The notes under the pieces are model-generated. The model did not search any database and was not told the origin of the DNA. It saw nothing but the letters and a program-made list of their open reading frames with translations. Below, piece by piece: positions 45,865 to 55,062 of a DNA stretch of 64,000 nucleotides. The stretch lies in assembly GCF_016745395.1 (NCBI RefSeq), contig NZ_JAERVJ010000002.1, positions 372,001 through 436,000 on the forward strand, given 5' to 3'. The stretch comes from Methylocystis sp. Sn-Cys (GTDB lineage Bacteria; Pseudomonadota; Alphaproteobacteria; Rhizobiales; Beijerinckiaceae). The position numbers and the translations under genes were made by a program. How positions within the stretch are numbered: the first letter of the stretch is position 1; every line of letters starts with the position of its first letter.

Positions 45865-46995
45865 ATGACCTATCGCGCGCCCGACATCGCCTCCTTCCGC
45901 CGCATCGTCGTCAAGGTCGGCTCGTCCCTCCTCGTCGACCCCAAGGAAGCGGCGGCCAAGCGGCGCTGGCTGACGCGGCTCGCCGACGACATCGCGACCC
46001 TGCACCGCGGCGGCGCCGACGTTCTGGTCGTTTCCTCCGGCGCGGTGGCGCTGGGACGCAGCGTGCTCGGCTTTCCGAACGGCGCGCTGCCGCTGGAGGA
46101 CAGTCAGGCGGCGGCCGCCATCGGGCAGATCGCCCTCGCCCGCCTCTGGGCCGAGGCGCTGCACGAGCGCGGCCTGATCGCCGGACAGGTGCTCGTCACC
46201 TTCGGCGATACGGAAGAGCGCCGCCGTTATCTCTATGCGCGCGAATGCCTCAACCGGCTCATGTCGCTGCGCGCCGTGCCGGTGATCAATGAGAATGACA
46301 CGGTCGCGACCGCGGAAATCCGCTACGGCGACAATGACCGGCTCGCAGCCCGCGTCGCCACAATGGCGAGCGCCGATCTTCTCGTGCTGCTCTCGGACGT
46401 CGATGGTCTCTACACCGCCCCGCCCGCCTCCGATCCCAGCGCCCGGCATATTCCGGTCGTGCCGCGTGTGACGGCGGAAATCGAGGCCATGGCCGGCGGC
46501 GCCGCGTCGCAATATTCGCGCGGCGGCATGCGCACCAAGATCGAAGCGGCGAAGATCGCCACCACTGGCGGCGCGCATATGGTCATCGCGGACGGGCGCG
46601 CCGAGGCGCCGATCGAGCGCATCGCCAAGGGCGAACGCTGCACCTGGTTCCTCACGCCGTCGAACCCGGTGACGGCCCGCAAGAAATGGATCGCCGGCTC
46701 GCTCGAGCCCAAGGGCGCGGCGCATATCGACGAGGGCGCGGCGAGAGCGCTTCTTGCCGGCGCGAGCCTGCTGCCGGCGGGCGTCACGCGCCTCGAAGGC
46801 GGCTTCGCGCGCGGCGATTGCATTGTGATCCGCGATCATCGCGGCGGCGAGATCGGACGGGGCCTCGTGACCTATGACGCCCTCGACGCGGCGAAAATCA
46901 TCGGCCGCTCGACCAGGGACATCGAGTCGATCCTGGGCTTCAAGGGCCCGGACGAGATCATCCACCGGGACGATATGGCGCTTGCGGGCGAGTGA
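45865..46995 (+). CDS. proB: Glutamate 5-kinase
   Basis: Phosphorylates glutamate in the first step of proline synthesis, 376 residues. The amino-acid kinase domain starts [14 protein letters not shown] and includes [31 protein letters not shown] and [15 protein letters not shown]-terminal PUA domain (about 285-365, with [19 protein letters not shown]) completes the long form. obgE and proA, frequent neighbours, are not adjacent. Confidence 0.96.
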   Translation: MTYRAPDIASFRRIVVKVGSSLLVDPKEAAAKRRWLTRLADDIATLHRGGADVLVVSSGAVALGRSVLGFPNGALPLEDSQAAAAIGQIALARLWAEALHERGLIAGQVLVTFGDTEERRRYLYARECLNRLMSLRAVPVINENDTVATAEIRYGDNDRLAARVATMASADLLVLLSDVDGLYTAPPASDPSARHIPVVPRVTAEIEAMAGGAASQYSRGGMRTKIEAAKIATTGGAHMVIADGRAEAPIERIAKGERCTWFLTPSNPVTARKKWIAGSLEPKGAAHIDEGAARALLAGASLLPAGVTRLEGGFARGDCIVIRDHRGGEIGRGLVTYDALDAAKIIGRSTRDIESILGFKGPDEIIHRDDMALAGE

Positions 46996-46999
46996 TATT

Positions 47000-47185
47000 C
47001 GCGACGCTCGCGCCGTTTGGACACGCAGGAAACCACCGCCGTCATGCGAGAAGGCGGAGCCGACGAAGCAATCCAGGGCCGCATCGCCGCCCTGGATTGC
47101 TTCGCTTCGCTCGCAATGACGGGCTTTGGGCAAAACCAGCGCTTTTGTGGCTCTGGCTTCCCGGTCGGGCTTTCAGCCCCGCCAT
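47000..47185. repeat. Composite repeat: family D fragment with family A copy A5
   Basis: Family A palindrome at 47039-47122, degenerate at its left end (GTCATGCGAGAAGG lacks the usual TTGCGAGGAGG). Family D pieces flank it: GCGACGCTCGCGCCG on the left, CCCGGTCGGGCTTTCAGCC on the right. The gap 46996-47296 has nothing else evident. Confidence 0.75.
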
Positions 47186-47296
47186 CTTGCAAAACTTTAA
47201 CACGGCGGCGCTGGCGGCCGCACTTGGCGGGCGCGCCGCCTTCCCCCATATTCGACTCGCCGCGCCTTTCGGGCCGGTTCCTATGTGGAGAGACTG

Positions 47297-48049
47297 ATGT
47301 CACCGGAAGAACGTCAACTGCTCGTCGGGCTGTTCGAGCGCACGAAGAGCGCCGCCAACGGTCCACGCGACCAGGAGGCGGAAACTTTCATCAGCGAGCA
47401 GGTCAAGCAGCAGCCGGCCGCGCCTTATCTTCTGGCGCAGACGGTGATCGTGCAGGACCAGGCCCTGCAGGGCGCCAATGCGCGCATCCAGGCGCTCGAA
47501 GCACAGGTGAAGGAATTGCAGTCGAAGCCCGCCGGCGGTTTTCTCGGCGGCCTCTTCGGCGGCGGTCAGCAGCGTCAGGCTCCGCCGCCGCCTCAGGCCG
47601 CGCCGAGCGGACCGTGGGGCGCGCCGCCTCAGGGCGGCCGCAATCCCGTTGCGGGCGGCTACGCCCCGCAGGGATGGGGCCAGCAGCAGCCGCAGGCGCC
47701 GGCCGGCGGCGGCAACAGCTTCCTGCACGGGGCGCTGGGGACGGCGGCGGGCGTCGCGGGCGGCGTGCTGCTCGCTGACGGCATCCGCAGCCTGTTCAGC
47801 CATGGCTCGGGCGCCGGCGGGATGGCCAATCTCGGCATCGGCTCGGGCTTCACGCCCACCGGCGAGACGACCATCGTCAACAATTATTACGGCGACGAGC
47901 CCGGAGCCCCCGGAGCCTATGACGCCGGCTACGACCCGGGCTACGACGACTCGGGCAATGTCAGCGACGCGGGCTATAGCTCGGACCCCGGCTATGACGA
48001 CGGGGGCGGCTTCGACGACGACGGCGGCGACGGCGGCTTCGACGTCTGA
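47297..48049 (+). CDS. DUF2076-family protein
   Basis: A 250-residue protein. The N-terminal domain (SPEERQLLVGLFERTKSA, then AETFISEQVKQQPAAPYLLA) and a helical QALQGANARIQALEAQVKEL stretch define the DUF2076 family. A Gly/Pro/Gln-rich middle leads to GALGTAAGVAGGVLLADGI, a glycine-zipper-like segment that may insert in a membrane. The tail is very acidic and Gly/Tyr-rich. The start at 47297 has GGAGAG seven bases ahead. Function unknown, though relatives are described as possible periplasmic or envelope proteins. Confidence 0.85.
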   Translation: MSPEERQLLVGLFERTKSAANGPRDQEAETFISEQVKQQPAAPYLLAQTVIVQDQALQGANARIQALEAQVKELQSKPAGGFLGGLFGGGQQRQAPPPPQAAPSGPWGAPPQGGRNPVAGGYAPQGWGQQQPQAPAGGGNSFLHGALGTAAGVAGGVLLADGIRSLFSHGSGAGGMANLGIGSGFTPTGETTIVNNYYGDEPGAPGAYDAGYDPGYDDSGNVSDAGYSSDPGYDDGGGFDDDGGDGGFDV

Positions 48050-48134
48050 GCCACGCCGACGGGAACCCAGGGCCTGAGGCGGACCTTTACTGGCTCTGGA
48101 TTCCTGGTCGGGCCCTGCGGCCCTCGCAAATACG

Positions 48135-48163
48135 GACCCGCCGGGCGACCGGCGGGTCTTTTT
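48135..48163 (+). terminator. Rho-independent terminator after the DUF2076 gene
   Basis: GACCCGCC and GGCGGGTC form an 8-bp stem around GGGCGACC, followed by five T. The family B copy B4 starts three bases later. Confidence 0.85.
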
Positions 48164-48165
48164 GT

Positions 48166-48309
48166 TTACAAACCTCCGAGGCGGCCTCTTCCTTCGAGAC
48201 GCGAGCGTCGCTCGCCCCTCCGGATGATGCCTAAGTGTTTGGCGCAGATGCAAAAAAAGCCACTCATGCTGAGGAGCCTGCGCAGCAGGCGTCTCGAAGC
48301 ACGAGGGGC
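48166..48309 (-). repeat. Dispersed repeat family B, copy B4
   Basis: Reverse-oriented family B unit (starts ACAAACCTCCGAGGCGGCCT, ends GCGTCTCGAAGCACGAGG). It abuts the terminator at 48135, as B3 abuts the ftsH terminator. The gap 48050-48426 has no other feature. Confidence 0.85.
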
Positions 48310-48426
48310 GGCGCCAGCCTGATCCGCCGGCCGACCGGCTAAAAGCCCTGTGCGCCATCGCACGAACTTTCCGCTCCAGAGCCCCTAAACCTCATTCATC
48401 GAATGAGAGACAGAAGGGGCCTGGAC

Positions 48427-48780
48427 ATGAACCGCACCGAAACCACCCGCGAGATGCTTTCCCGCAAATTCGCCTCGCGCCCGATGCGCGCCGCCGTCGC
48501 GGTGAAGATCGCTTTCTTGATCCTCGGCGCCGATGTGAGCTTCGCAGCGGCCAAGGCCTATTTTCACGCGCCCGCCGCCCCGGCTGTCGGCGCCAGCGTC
48601 TCGGCGGTCGCGCCCTTCATCCTCCCGGTCGAGGAAAAGGCGGAGGTCCGCCCGGAAGCCGCCCCGCAGCCCGTGGCCGTCGCCAGCGCCGCGAGCTGCC
48701 ACGAGGTGCTGACCCAGACCGACGACGGCTATGGCGTGCGCGGCTCGGTCACCCGCATCGTCTGCCGCAAGGCGCTGTAA
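48427..48780 (+). CDS. Small secreted or membrane-anchored protein, unknown
   Basis: A 117-residue protein with a basic start and one hydrophobic stretch at about 22-42 (AAVAVKIAFLILGADVSFAA), a signal or anchor. A Pro/Ala/Val-rich linker is followed by a small C-terminal part with two cysteines (AASCHEVLTQ and IVCRKAL) around GYGVRGSVTR. The cysteines may pair in the periplasm. Convergent with gabD, seven bases apart. No family recognised. Confidence 0.6.
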   Translation: MNRTETTREMLSRKFASRPMRAAVAVKIAFLILGADVSFAAAKAYFHAPAAPAVGASVSAVAPFILPVEEKAEVRPEAAPQPVAVASAASCHEVLTQTDDGYGVRGSVTRIVCRKAL

Positions 48781-48787
48781 GGGCGGC

Positions 48788-50236
48788 TTACATGCCGCCG
48801 ATACAGACGTATTTCATCTCCAGATAATCATCGATGCCATAGCGCGAGCCCTCGCGGCCCATGCCCGAATGCTTGATCCCGCCGAAAGGCGCGGCTTCCG
48901 AGGTGAGGATGCTTTCGTTCACCCCCACCATGCCGAATTCGAGCTTCTCGGCGACGCGGAAAATGCGCGCAACGTCGTTGCTGTAGAAATAAGACGAGAG
49001 GCCGTAGGGCGTGGCGTTGGCCAGCCGGATCGCCTCCTCCTCCGTCTCGAAGGCGATCACCGGCGCGACCGGGCCGAAGGTCTCCTCGCGGAAGATCAGC
49101 GCGTCGGCAGAAACGCCGCCCAGCACCGTCGGCTGGAAGAACAGACCGCCGAGCGCATGTCGGGCGCCGCCGGTCAGCACTTTGGCGCCATGCGCCACGG
49201 CGTCGGCGATATGGCGCTCCACCTTCTCGACCGCCGCCTCCTCGATCAACGGACCCACGTCGACGCCCTCCTGCACGCCCGCGCCCACCTCCAATGCGCT
49301 CGCCGCCTCGGCGAGCTTCTGCGAGAAGGCGTCGGCGACGCTTCTCTGCACGAGGAAGCGGTTGGCCGACACGCAGGTCTGCCCGCAGTTCCGGTATTTG
49401 GTGGCGATGGCGCCCTTCACGGCGCGATCGAGATCGGCGTCCTCGAAGACGATGAGCGGCGCATTGCCGCCGAGCTCCATCGAGCACTTCTGCACATTGT
49501 CGGCAGCCTGGCGGAGGAGAATCTTGCCCACCTCCGTCGAGCCCGTGAAGGTGAGCTTGCGCACGATCGGATTGCGCGTCAGCTCCTGCCCGACGGGAAC
49601 AGGGTCACGCGCGGTCACGACATTGATGACGCCCGCCGGCACGCCCGCGCGCTCAGCCAGCTCCGCCAGCGCGAGCGAAGAAAAGGGCGTCAGCTCCGCC
49701 GGCTTCACAACCATCGTGCAGCCGGCGCCGAGCGCCGCCGAAACCTTACGCGCCAGCATCCCCGAGGGAAAATTCCAGGGCGTGATGGCCGCCGTGACGC
49801 CGATGGCCTGCTTCAGGACAAGGAGCCGCCTGTCCATCCCGCCCGGCACGATGTCGCCATAGACGCGGCGGCCTTCTTCGGCGAACCAGTCGATATAGGA
49901 AGCGCCATAGGCGATCTCGCCGCGCGCCTCGAAGAGCGGCTTGCCCTGCTCCGCCGTGATGATGTGCGCGAGGCGCTCCTGATCGGCCATGACCAGATCG
50001 AACCAGCGGCGCATGATCTGCGCCCGCTCCTTCGCCGGACGATCGCGCCAGATCGGCAGCGCCCAGGAAGCAGCCTCGATCGCCTGCCGCGTCTCGGCGG
50101 CGCCCATATCGGGCACGGTCCCGAGCGTCTCGCCCGTGGCGGGATTGGTCACCGCGAAAACCCCGCCGTCATTGGCTGCGACCCATTCGCCGCCGATAAA
50201 AGCGCGCTGTTTCAAAGAGAGCTCGTCGACCTTCAT
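48788..50236 (-). CDS. gabD: Succinate-semialdehyde dehydrogenase
   Basis: Oxidises succinate semialdehyde to succinate with NAD(P), the last step of the GABA shunt, 482 residues. Aldehyde dehydrogenase motifs: ITPWNFPSGMLARKVSAALG, FTGSTEVGKILL, the catalytic glutamate in MELGGNAPLIVF, and the catalytic cysteine in NCGQTCVSANRFLVQ. GGIKHSGMGREGSRYGIDDY is the GabD-type end. The start at 50236 fits the family N-terminus better than one 12 codons upstream. Glutarate-semialdehyde could also be a substrate. Confidence 0.93.
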   Translation of the reverse strand: MKVDELSLKQRAFIGGEWVAANDGGVFAVTNPATGETLGTVPDMGAAETRQAIEAASWALPIWRDRPAKERAQIMRRWFDLVMADQERLAHIITAEQGKPLFEARGEIAYGASYIDWFAEEGRRVYGDIVPGGMDRRLLVLKQAIGVTAAITPWNFPSGMLARKVSAALGAGCTMVVKPAELTPFSSLALAELAERAGVPAGVINVVTARDPVPVGQELTRNPIVRKLTFTGSTEVGKILLRQAADNVQKCSMELGGNAPLIVFEDADLDRAVKGAIATKYRNCGQTCVSANRFLVQRSVADAFSQKLAEAASALEVGAGVQEGVDVGPLIEEAAVEKVERHIADAVAHGAKVLTGGARHALGGLFFQPTVLGGVSADALIFREETFGPVAPVIAFETEEEAIRLANATPYGLSSYFYSNDVARIFRVAEKLEFGMVGVNESILTSEAAPFGGIKHSGMGREGSRYGIDDYLEMKYVCIGGM

Positions 50237-50493
50237 ACGCCGCAACCTTCGTCCTCGCGCCAGATGGCGCATATGCAGCCAGTCGTTGCCTCGCCATACG
50301 AAGGGCTGGTCAGATTCGTCGATCTAGCAGGAATTTCCCTGAAAATGCGGAAGGCGCTTTTCCGTGAGCCTGCTCAGCGCCTCTGATACAGGACAGAAGG
50401 GGTCCGTTTTCAAGAAAAAATACATCTTCGTGAATTAGCAATTTTTCCAAGATTTCTCACCCCCGCCCGAAAGAGGCGTCCATCCCTGGCAGA

Positions 50494-51642
50494 TTGCGCC
50501 CGAGCGCGCGCGATGCAACCGAGCGAAATTTCTTGAGCCCCACCCGAGAGAAGACCGTCGCCATCGTCCAGACACAGGCGGAGAACGCCGGCGCGCAGGA
50601 GATCGCCCGCCAACTTGCCAATGGCTTTGCGGCGCGCGGCTGGCGGGTGCGGCAGATTTTCTTCTTTCGACGCACCGAGAGCTTCGACGCCGACCCCAAC
50701 GTCTTCTTCTGCGCCAAGGAACGGCCGTCGACCGCTTTTGGCGTGTTGAAGCTGATCGGCGCGCTTTATAGCGAGTTTCGCCGCGAGAAGCCGGACGCCG
50801 TCGTGACCCTTCAGCACTATGGCAATCTGATCGGCGCGCCAATCGCGCGTCTTGCCGGCAAGTCCGTCGTTATCGCCAACCAGTTGACCTCGGCGCAGCT
50901 CGTCCCCGGCCCTGTCGCGCTCGCCGACAAACTCATGGGCGCGGTCGGCTTCTACGACCATATTGTGGTCAATTCCGCGCAGACCGAGGCGGAGTATCGT
51001 GACTATCCGTCGTCCTATGCGAAGCTGCTGACGCGCGTCGATCATGGGTTCTTCGACAAATCGTCGACGCTTGCCAAATCCCAAGCGCGCGCGCGGCTCG
51101 GTTTGCCGCAAGAGGTTCCCTTGCTCGGCTGCGCGGCGCGGCTGCATCATTTGAAACAGCTCGATCTCGCCATACGCACGCTCGTTGAAAACCCGGATCA
51201 GCATCTCGCGCTCGCCGGCCAGGGACAGGAGCGCGAAAATCTGGAGGCGTTCGCCGCCGCGCTCGGCGTCGCCGATCGCACGCATTTCCTCGGCGAGCTC
51301 GGAACCTCGCAAATGGGCGCGTTTCTCGCGTCGCTCGACTGTTTCGTCTTCCCCAGCGCCGCCGAGACATTCGGCCTCGCCCCGGTAGAGGCGGCGCAGG
51401 CCGGCGTCCCGGTCGTCGTCAATGACATCGAGGTTCTGCGCGAGGTGCTCGCAGTAGACGGCGAGCCTTGCGCCATCTTTGTCGACGCGCGCGACACGAA
51501 GGCTTTTGCGGCAGCGACGCGGCGTCTTCTCTCCGACGCGGAACTCTCCGCGAAGCTCACCGCCGTCGGGCGGCGCCTGACCGAGCGCTACCCCCTCGAC
51601 GCCATGATCGAGGATTACGTGCGCCTCGCAGCTTCGGCATGA
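50494..51642 (+). CDS. Glycosyltransferase, GT4 family
   Basis: A 382-residue GT-B fold enzyme that adds a sugar to a growing glycan on the cytoplasmic face. The N-terminal domain starts at TVAIVQTQAENAGAQEIARQ. The C-terminal donor-binding domain has LLGCAARLHHLKQLDLAIRT, THFLGELGTSQMGAFLASLD and FPSAAETFGLAPVEAAQAG with the EX7E motif. Start is TTG at 50494 or TTG at 50533; neither has a strong ribosome binding site. It overlaps the next gene by ATGA, so the two products are made together. First gene of the exopolysaccharide locus. Confidence 0.88.
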   Translation: MRPSARDATERNFLSPTREKTVAIVQTQAENAGAQEIARQLANGFAARGWRVRQIFFFRRTESFDADPNVFFCAKERPSTAFGVLKLIGALYSEFRREKPDAVVTLQHYGNLIGAPIARLAGKSVVIANQLTSAQLVPGPVALADKLMGAVGFYDHIVVNSAQTEAEYRDYPSSYAKLLTRVDHGFFDKSSTLAKSQARARLGLPQEVPLLGCAARLHHLKQLDLAIRTLVENPDQHLALAGQGQERENLEAFAAALGVADRTHFLGELGTSQMGAFLASLDCFVFPSAAETFGLAPVEAAQAGVPVVVNDIEVLREVLAVDGEPCAIFVDARDTKAFAAATRRLLSDAELSAKLTAVGRRLTERYPLDAMIEDYVRLAASA

Positions 51643-53165
51643 CCTATCGTCGCATTCTCATCGTCGTCGCCGCCTCGCGCTTCATGCGCTGGCACGAGCG
51701 TTTGCGGGATGCCCTGGCGCAACGCTGGCCGCAAGCGGAAATCGCCTTTTGTTTCGACCCTCGGGAGGATGATCGTCCAGCCGCGCAGACGCAGCTCCTC
51801 GCGCTCGAGCGCATGCTGCTGCGCCGTAACAAAGAGACGCTCTGCGACCTTCTGCACGTAATGCCGCAGAACGCGCCTCTGGAAGCCGGAGCCGATATTG
51901 CCATTGATCTCGTCGGCGACGCCTCTTCGACCTGCGCCGCGCGCGTTCTGCGCCCGCTTTACGACGGACAGAAAACGGACCAAGGCGCCGTCGCCGCCAT
52001 ACTCTCGGGCGCCGCGCCGACCCTCGCCGTCGAGGACGCCGCGACGGGGGCTATACTCGTTGAGGGCCTTCCGTCTTTCGAAGCCGCCGACGGTCTCATC
52101 GGCGGCCTGGAAGCCGTTTACTCACGCATCTGCGTGCTGATCGAAAAAGCGCTGGCGACGCCGGACAGCGCCGTCGCGACTTCCGCTAGCCACAGCAAGA
52201 GACGCCCCCGCGCGCTCGCGGCCTTCGCCGCATGCAACCTCGCCCATGAATGCGCGCGCTGGCTCTACCATCTTTGCTGCCACTCGCCGCATTGGCGGAT
52301 CGGCTGGCGCTTTGTCGACGGTCCCGGCGTCATCGAAACCGGCGATCTCTCCGGGAGCAAATGGCGAGCCCTGCCGGATGAGACGACGAGCTTCGCGGCC
52401 GATCCCTTCCCGATCGACTGGCGCGGCCAAAGGGGCGTGTTCTACGAGCGTCTCGATTACCGCCGGGGCGTTGGCGACATATGCTTCCAGCCCTTCGACG
52501 ACACCGGCCCTGCTGGCGCGCCCGTCGAGGCCCTGAGCGAATCCTGGCATCTCTCCTATCCCTTCCTCATCGAGGAGGATGGCGCGCTTTATATGATCCC
52601 AGAGGCTTCGGCCTCGGGCGCGATCACACTCTACCGCTGCGTGGAATTTCCGGCGAAATGGGAGCCTGTCGCGACGCTGGTCGAAGGCGTCGAGGCCGCC
52701 GACGCTACGATTTTCCGCCACGGCGGTCGGTATTGGATGACCTCCGTTGTGCGCGACGGCTACGGTGGCTACTCCGACACGCTCGCCATCCATCACGCGC
52801 CGAGCCTCTTTGGGCCATGGGAGGCCCATGAGCTGTCGCCCGTGCTGGTCGATTCGCGCGTGGCGCGTCCCGCTGGCGCGGTCGTTTCGCATAATGGCGC
52901 GCTGTTGCGGCCCGTGCAGGACTGCTCGCGCGGCTATGGCAAAGAGATGGCGATCATGCGCATCAACGCGCTCGACCCGCGCACCTTCCGGCAAACGCTT
53001 GTCGCCCATCTCGGGCCGGGCAGAGATTGGCCGGGAAACCGCCTGCATACGCTGAACCGTTGCGGCCGCCTGGAAGTGATCGACGGCGCGATCCTCACGC
53101 CGAAATACATGCCGTTACGGCGCGCGCTGCATCGGGCGATCGACGGTCGCGGCTTGGATGCGTGA
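51639..53165 (+). CDS. GINT1 N-terminal-like (GH43/GH68-type propeller) protein
   Basis: A 508-residue protein coupled to the GT4 gene by ATGA. Residues 1-170 have a formyltransferase-like look (RRILIVVAASRFMRWHERL). The main part (about 210-500) resembles the N-terminal domain of glucosamine inositolphosphorylceramide transferase 1, a five-bladed propeller related to GH43/GH68 enzymes: SFAADPFPIDWRGQRGVFYE, LSYPFLIEEDGALYMIPEAS, ADATIFRHGGRYWMTSVV. The D-containing start of each blade is visible. Likely a glycan-modifying or sugar-transfer protein; activity unknown. The match is from memory of motif pattern. Confidence 0.65.
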   Translation: MTYRRILIVVAASRFMRWHERLRDALAQRWPQAEIAFCFDPREDDRPAAQTQLLALERMLLRRNKETLCDLLHVMPQNAPLEAGADIAIDLVGDASSTCAARVLRPLYDGQKTDQGAVAAILSGAAPTLAVEDAATGAILVEGLPSFEAADGLIGGLEAVYSRICVLIEKALATPDSAVATSASHSKRRPRALAAFAACNLAHECARWLYHLCCHSPHWRIGWRFVDGPGVIETGDLSGSKWRALPDETTSFAADPFPIDWRGQRGVFYERLDYRRGVGDICFQPFDDTGPAGAPVEALSESWHLSYPFLIEEDGALYMIPEASASGAITLYRCVEFPAKWEPVATLVEGVEAADATIFRHGGRYWMTSVVRDGYGGYSDTLAIHHAPSLFGPWEAHELSPVLVDSRVARPAGAVVSHNGALLRPVQDCSRGYGKEMAIMRINALDPRTFRQTLVAHLGPGRDWPGNRLHTLNRCGRLEVIDGAILTPKYMPLRRALHRAIDGRGLDA

Positions 53166-53199
53166 GACGCGCGCGTTGCGAGCGCGACGCCTGATATCA

Positions 53200-53474
53200 T
53201 TTCCGTTTGAATAGCTCGCATTGGCGCTCGTCATACGAGCTCCGCTTGATTGGTTTGGTGTTGATCCCGATGCTCGCAAAACGAGCGATCGGAATTACCG
53301 CCGTCATTGCGAGGAGCAAAGCGACGAAGCAATCCAGCGCCGCATCGCCGCCCTGGATTGCTTCGCTTCGCTCGCAATGACGGGGTCTGAGCGCAGCGCT
53401 TCTAATGACTCTCGATTCCCGATCGCTCGCGGCGCGAGCGTCGGGATCAACACCAAACCAATCAAGCGGAACCC
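53200..53474. repeat. Composite repeat: family A copy A6 inside a family D inverted pair
   Basis: The outer arms 53242-53270 and 53441-53469 are perfect reverse complements over 29 bp (left arm begins CCGCTTGATTGGTTTGGTG). Inside them are family D stems with GATCCCGATGCTCG, and at the centre a family A palindrome (53301-53383). It is the largest and most regular repeat in the window and fills the gap 53166-53477. Confidence 0.9.
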
Positions 53475-53477
53475 GCA

Positions 53478-54827
53478 TTACGCCGAATAGGCGCGGCGCG
53501 CGATGCGCGCCCGCAGATAAGGGAAGACGCTCATCACGCTGGTGTCGGCGCCGACCGCGCGCTTGCAGATGATGGACAGCGCCATGAACAATGGCGCATT
53601 GACGAGCGCAAAGGCCCATGCCGCGCCGAGGCTCCCAAAGAGAAACGACAGCATCGCCGTCAGCGTGAATCGCAGCAATGTCGCAGCGGTGATGATGCGC
53701 GAATAGATTTTCTCGTGCCCGGTGGTCAGCAGGATGACCGACGCCGATCCGCTCGACGACATGATGAAGCAAGCGGTCGATAACACGACCAGCGTCGGAT
53801 AAACGGCCGAAAAACGCTCGCCGAAGATCATGAGGATCTCGTGCCCGAAGACGTAGATCAACAACAGCAGCGGCGCGAGCATCGCCGTCGAGACCAGCAC
53901 GAGCGAGCGCAGAATATCCTGCAGCTTCTGCGTCTGTCCGGAGAAATGCAGGCTGGCGCTTTGCGACATCGAATAGGTGTTCAAACCCGTCAGCACCATG
54001 ATGAACACATTGGCGATGCGCGCGGCGACGAAATAATCGCCCGCCGCCTCGGGCGAGGCGAGATAGCCGATGATCATAACGTCGAAATTGGCGCTGCCGG
54101 CCTCGACCACCGCCGATTGCCACATCACAAGGCCGCGCGGCAGCCACTGGCGCCGATCGTCCTGGTTCGTATGCTCCACGGGATGCGCTTTATAGGCGGC
54201 GCGCACGTAGCGTAGCGCGGCTGCGAAAGACAATATCTGCCCTATCCCCGCCGCGGTGAAAAATTCCGCCGGGGTGAGCCCCTGATGCAGCACCGACCAG
54301 ATGACGACGATGAGGAGCACGACGCGCCAGACGAGCTCCCGCGTCACTTCCGACACGACGAAGTTCACGATCACGCGCGTGGAGTGGGAGGAATAATGAA
54401 GCAGCGTCTGAGTGAGCAGGAAAAACGCGCCCGCGAGCAGCGCCGTTCGCGCAAGGCTGGGAAAGAAGACGGGCGCCAGAACCAGCATGCCGCAAGCAAA
54501 CACGAGCGCCGAAGCGACGATCATGAACCAGCCGTAGCGATAGGCGCCCCAGGCCTGCGCATAATCGCCCTTGCCGGCATATTCGCCGAAGGATCGGGCG
54601 ATCAGCGTATCCTGCCCGAAGCAGGCGGCGACGGCGAGGAAGCTCAGGGCGTTGAACCAGATGGCGAGGCGTCCGAAGTCGTCCGACGTCATGCCCCGGG
54701 CGGCCATGGTGAACACGGCCACCGTCAACAGCGCGCCAGAAGCTTTGATCGCCATGGCGGCGACGGCCGACACGGCGGTCTTGCGCGCCAGAAACCGCGC
54801 CGCCAGAGACCGGAGAGAAAGAGCCAT
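53478..54827 (-). CDS. Polysaccharide flippase (Wzx/MVF-type)
   Basis: A 449-residue membrane protein with about 12-14 predicted helices, of the polysaccharide transporter/MATE-like superfamily. It flips lipid-linked repeat units across the inner membrane. The start KASGALLTVAVFTMAARGMTSDDFGRLAI (residues 28-56) is typical: the helix is followed by a short cytoplasmic loop with LTSDDFG-like residues. GSANFDVMIIGYLASPEAAGDYFVAARI is the helix 7 signature. It is on the opposite strand to the GT4 and polymerase genes but lies between them. Confidence 0.85.
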   Translation of the reverse strand: MALSLRSLAARFLARKTAVSAVAAMAIKASGALLTVAVFTMAARGMTSDDFGRLAIWFNALSFLAVAACFGQDTLIARSFGEYAGKGDYAQAWGAYRYGWFMIVASALVFACGMLVLAPVFFPSLARTALLAGAFFLLTQTLLHYSSHSTRVIVNFVVSEVTRELVWRVVLLIVVIWSVLHQGLTPAEFFTAAGIGQILSFAAALRYVRAAYKAHPVEHTNQDDRRQWLPRGLVMWQSAVVEAGSANFDVMIIGYLASPEAAGDYFVAARIANVFIMVLTGLNTYSMSQSASLHFSGQTQKLQDILRSLVLVSTAMLAPLLLLIYVFGHEILMIFGERFSAVYPTLVVLSTACFIMSSSGSASVILLTTGHEKIYSRIITAATLLRFTLTAMLSFLFGSLGAAWAFALVNAPLFMALSIICKRAVGADTSVMSVFPYLRARIARRAYSA

Positions 54828-55062
54828 TAGCGACGCACCTCGAGGGCGATAGGTCCAGTAAGCGGCGCGTCCGTTTCAAAGCCTCCGCCCAGGCGTTTCA
54901 GCCGACCGCCCAGGATGGGTAAGCTATACCCGTGAACAGATCGTTTGCATTTTCAGAATGCTGTGGCGCCAGAGCTCCCTCTTGTCGGCTGTTTACGCGA
55001 TCTTAGCTGAGCTCAGGAAAATATCGGCAGTTGATGGCCGGCCTGGGATCGGGGGATGTTCG

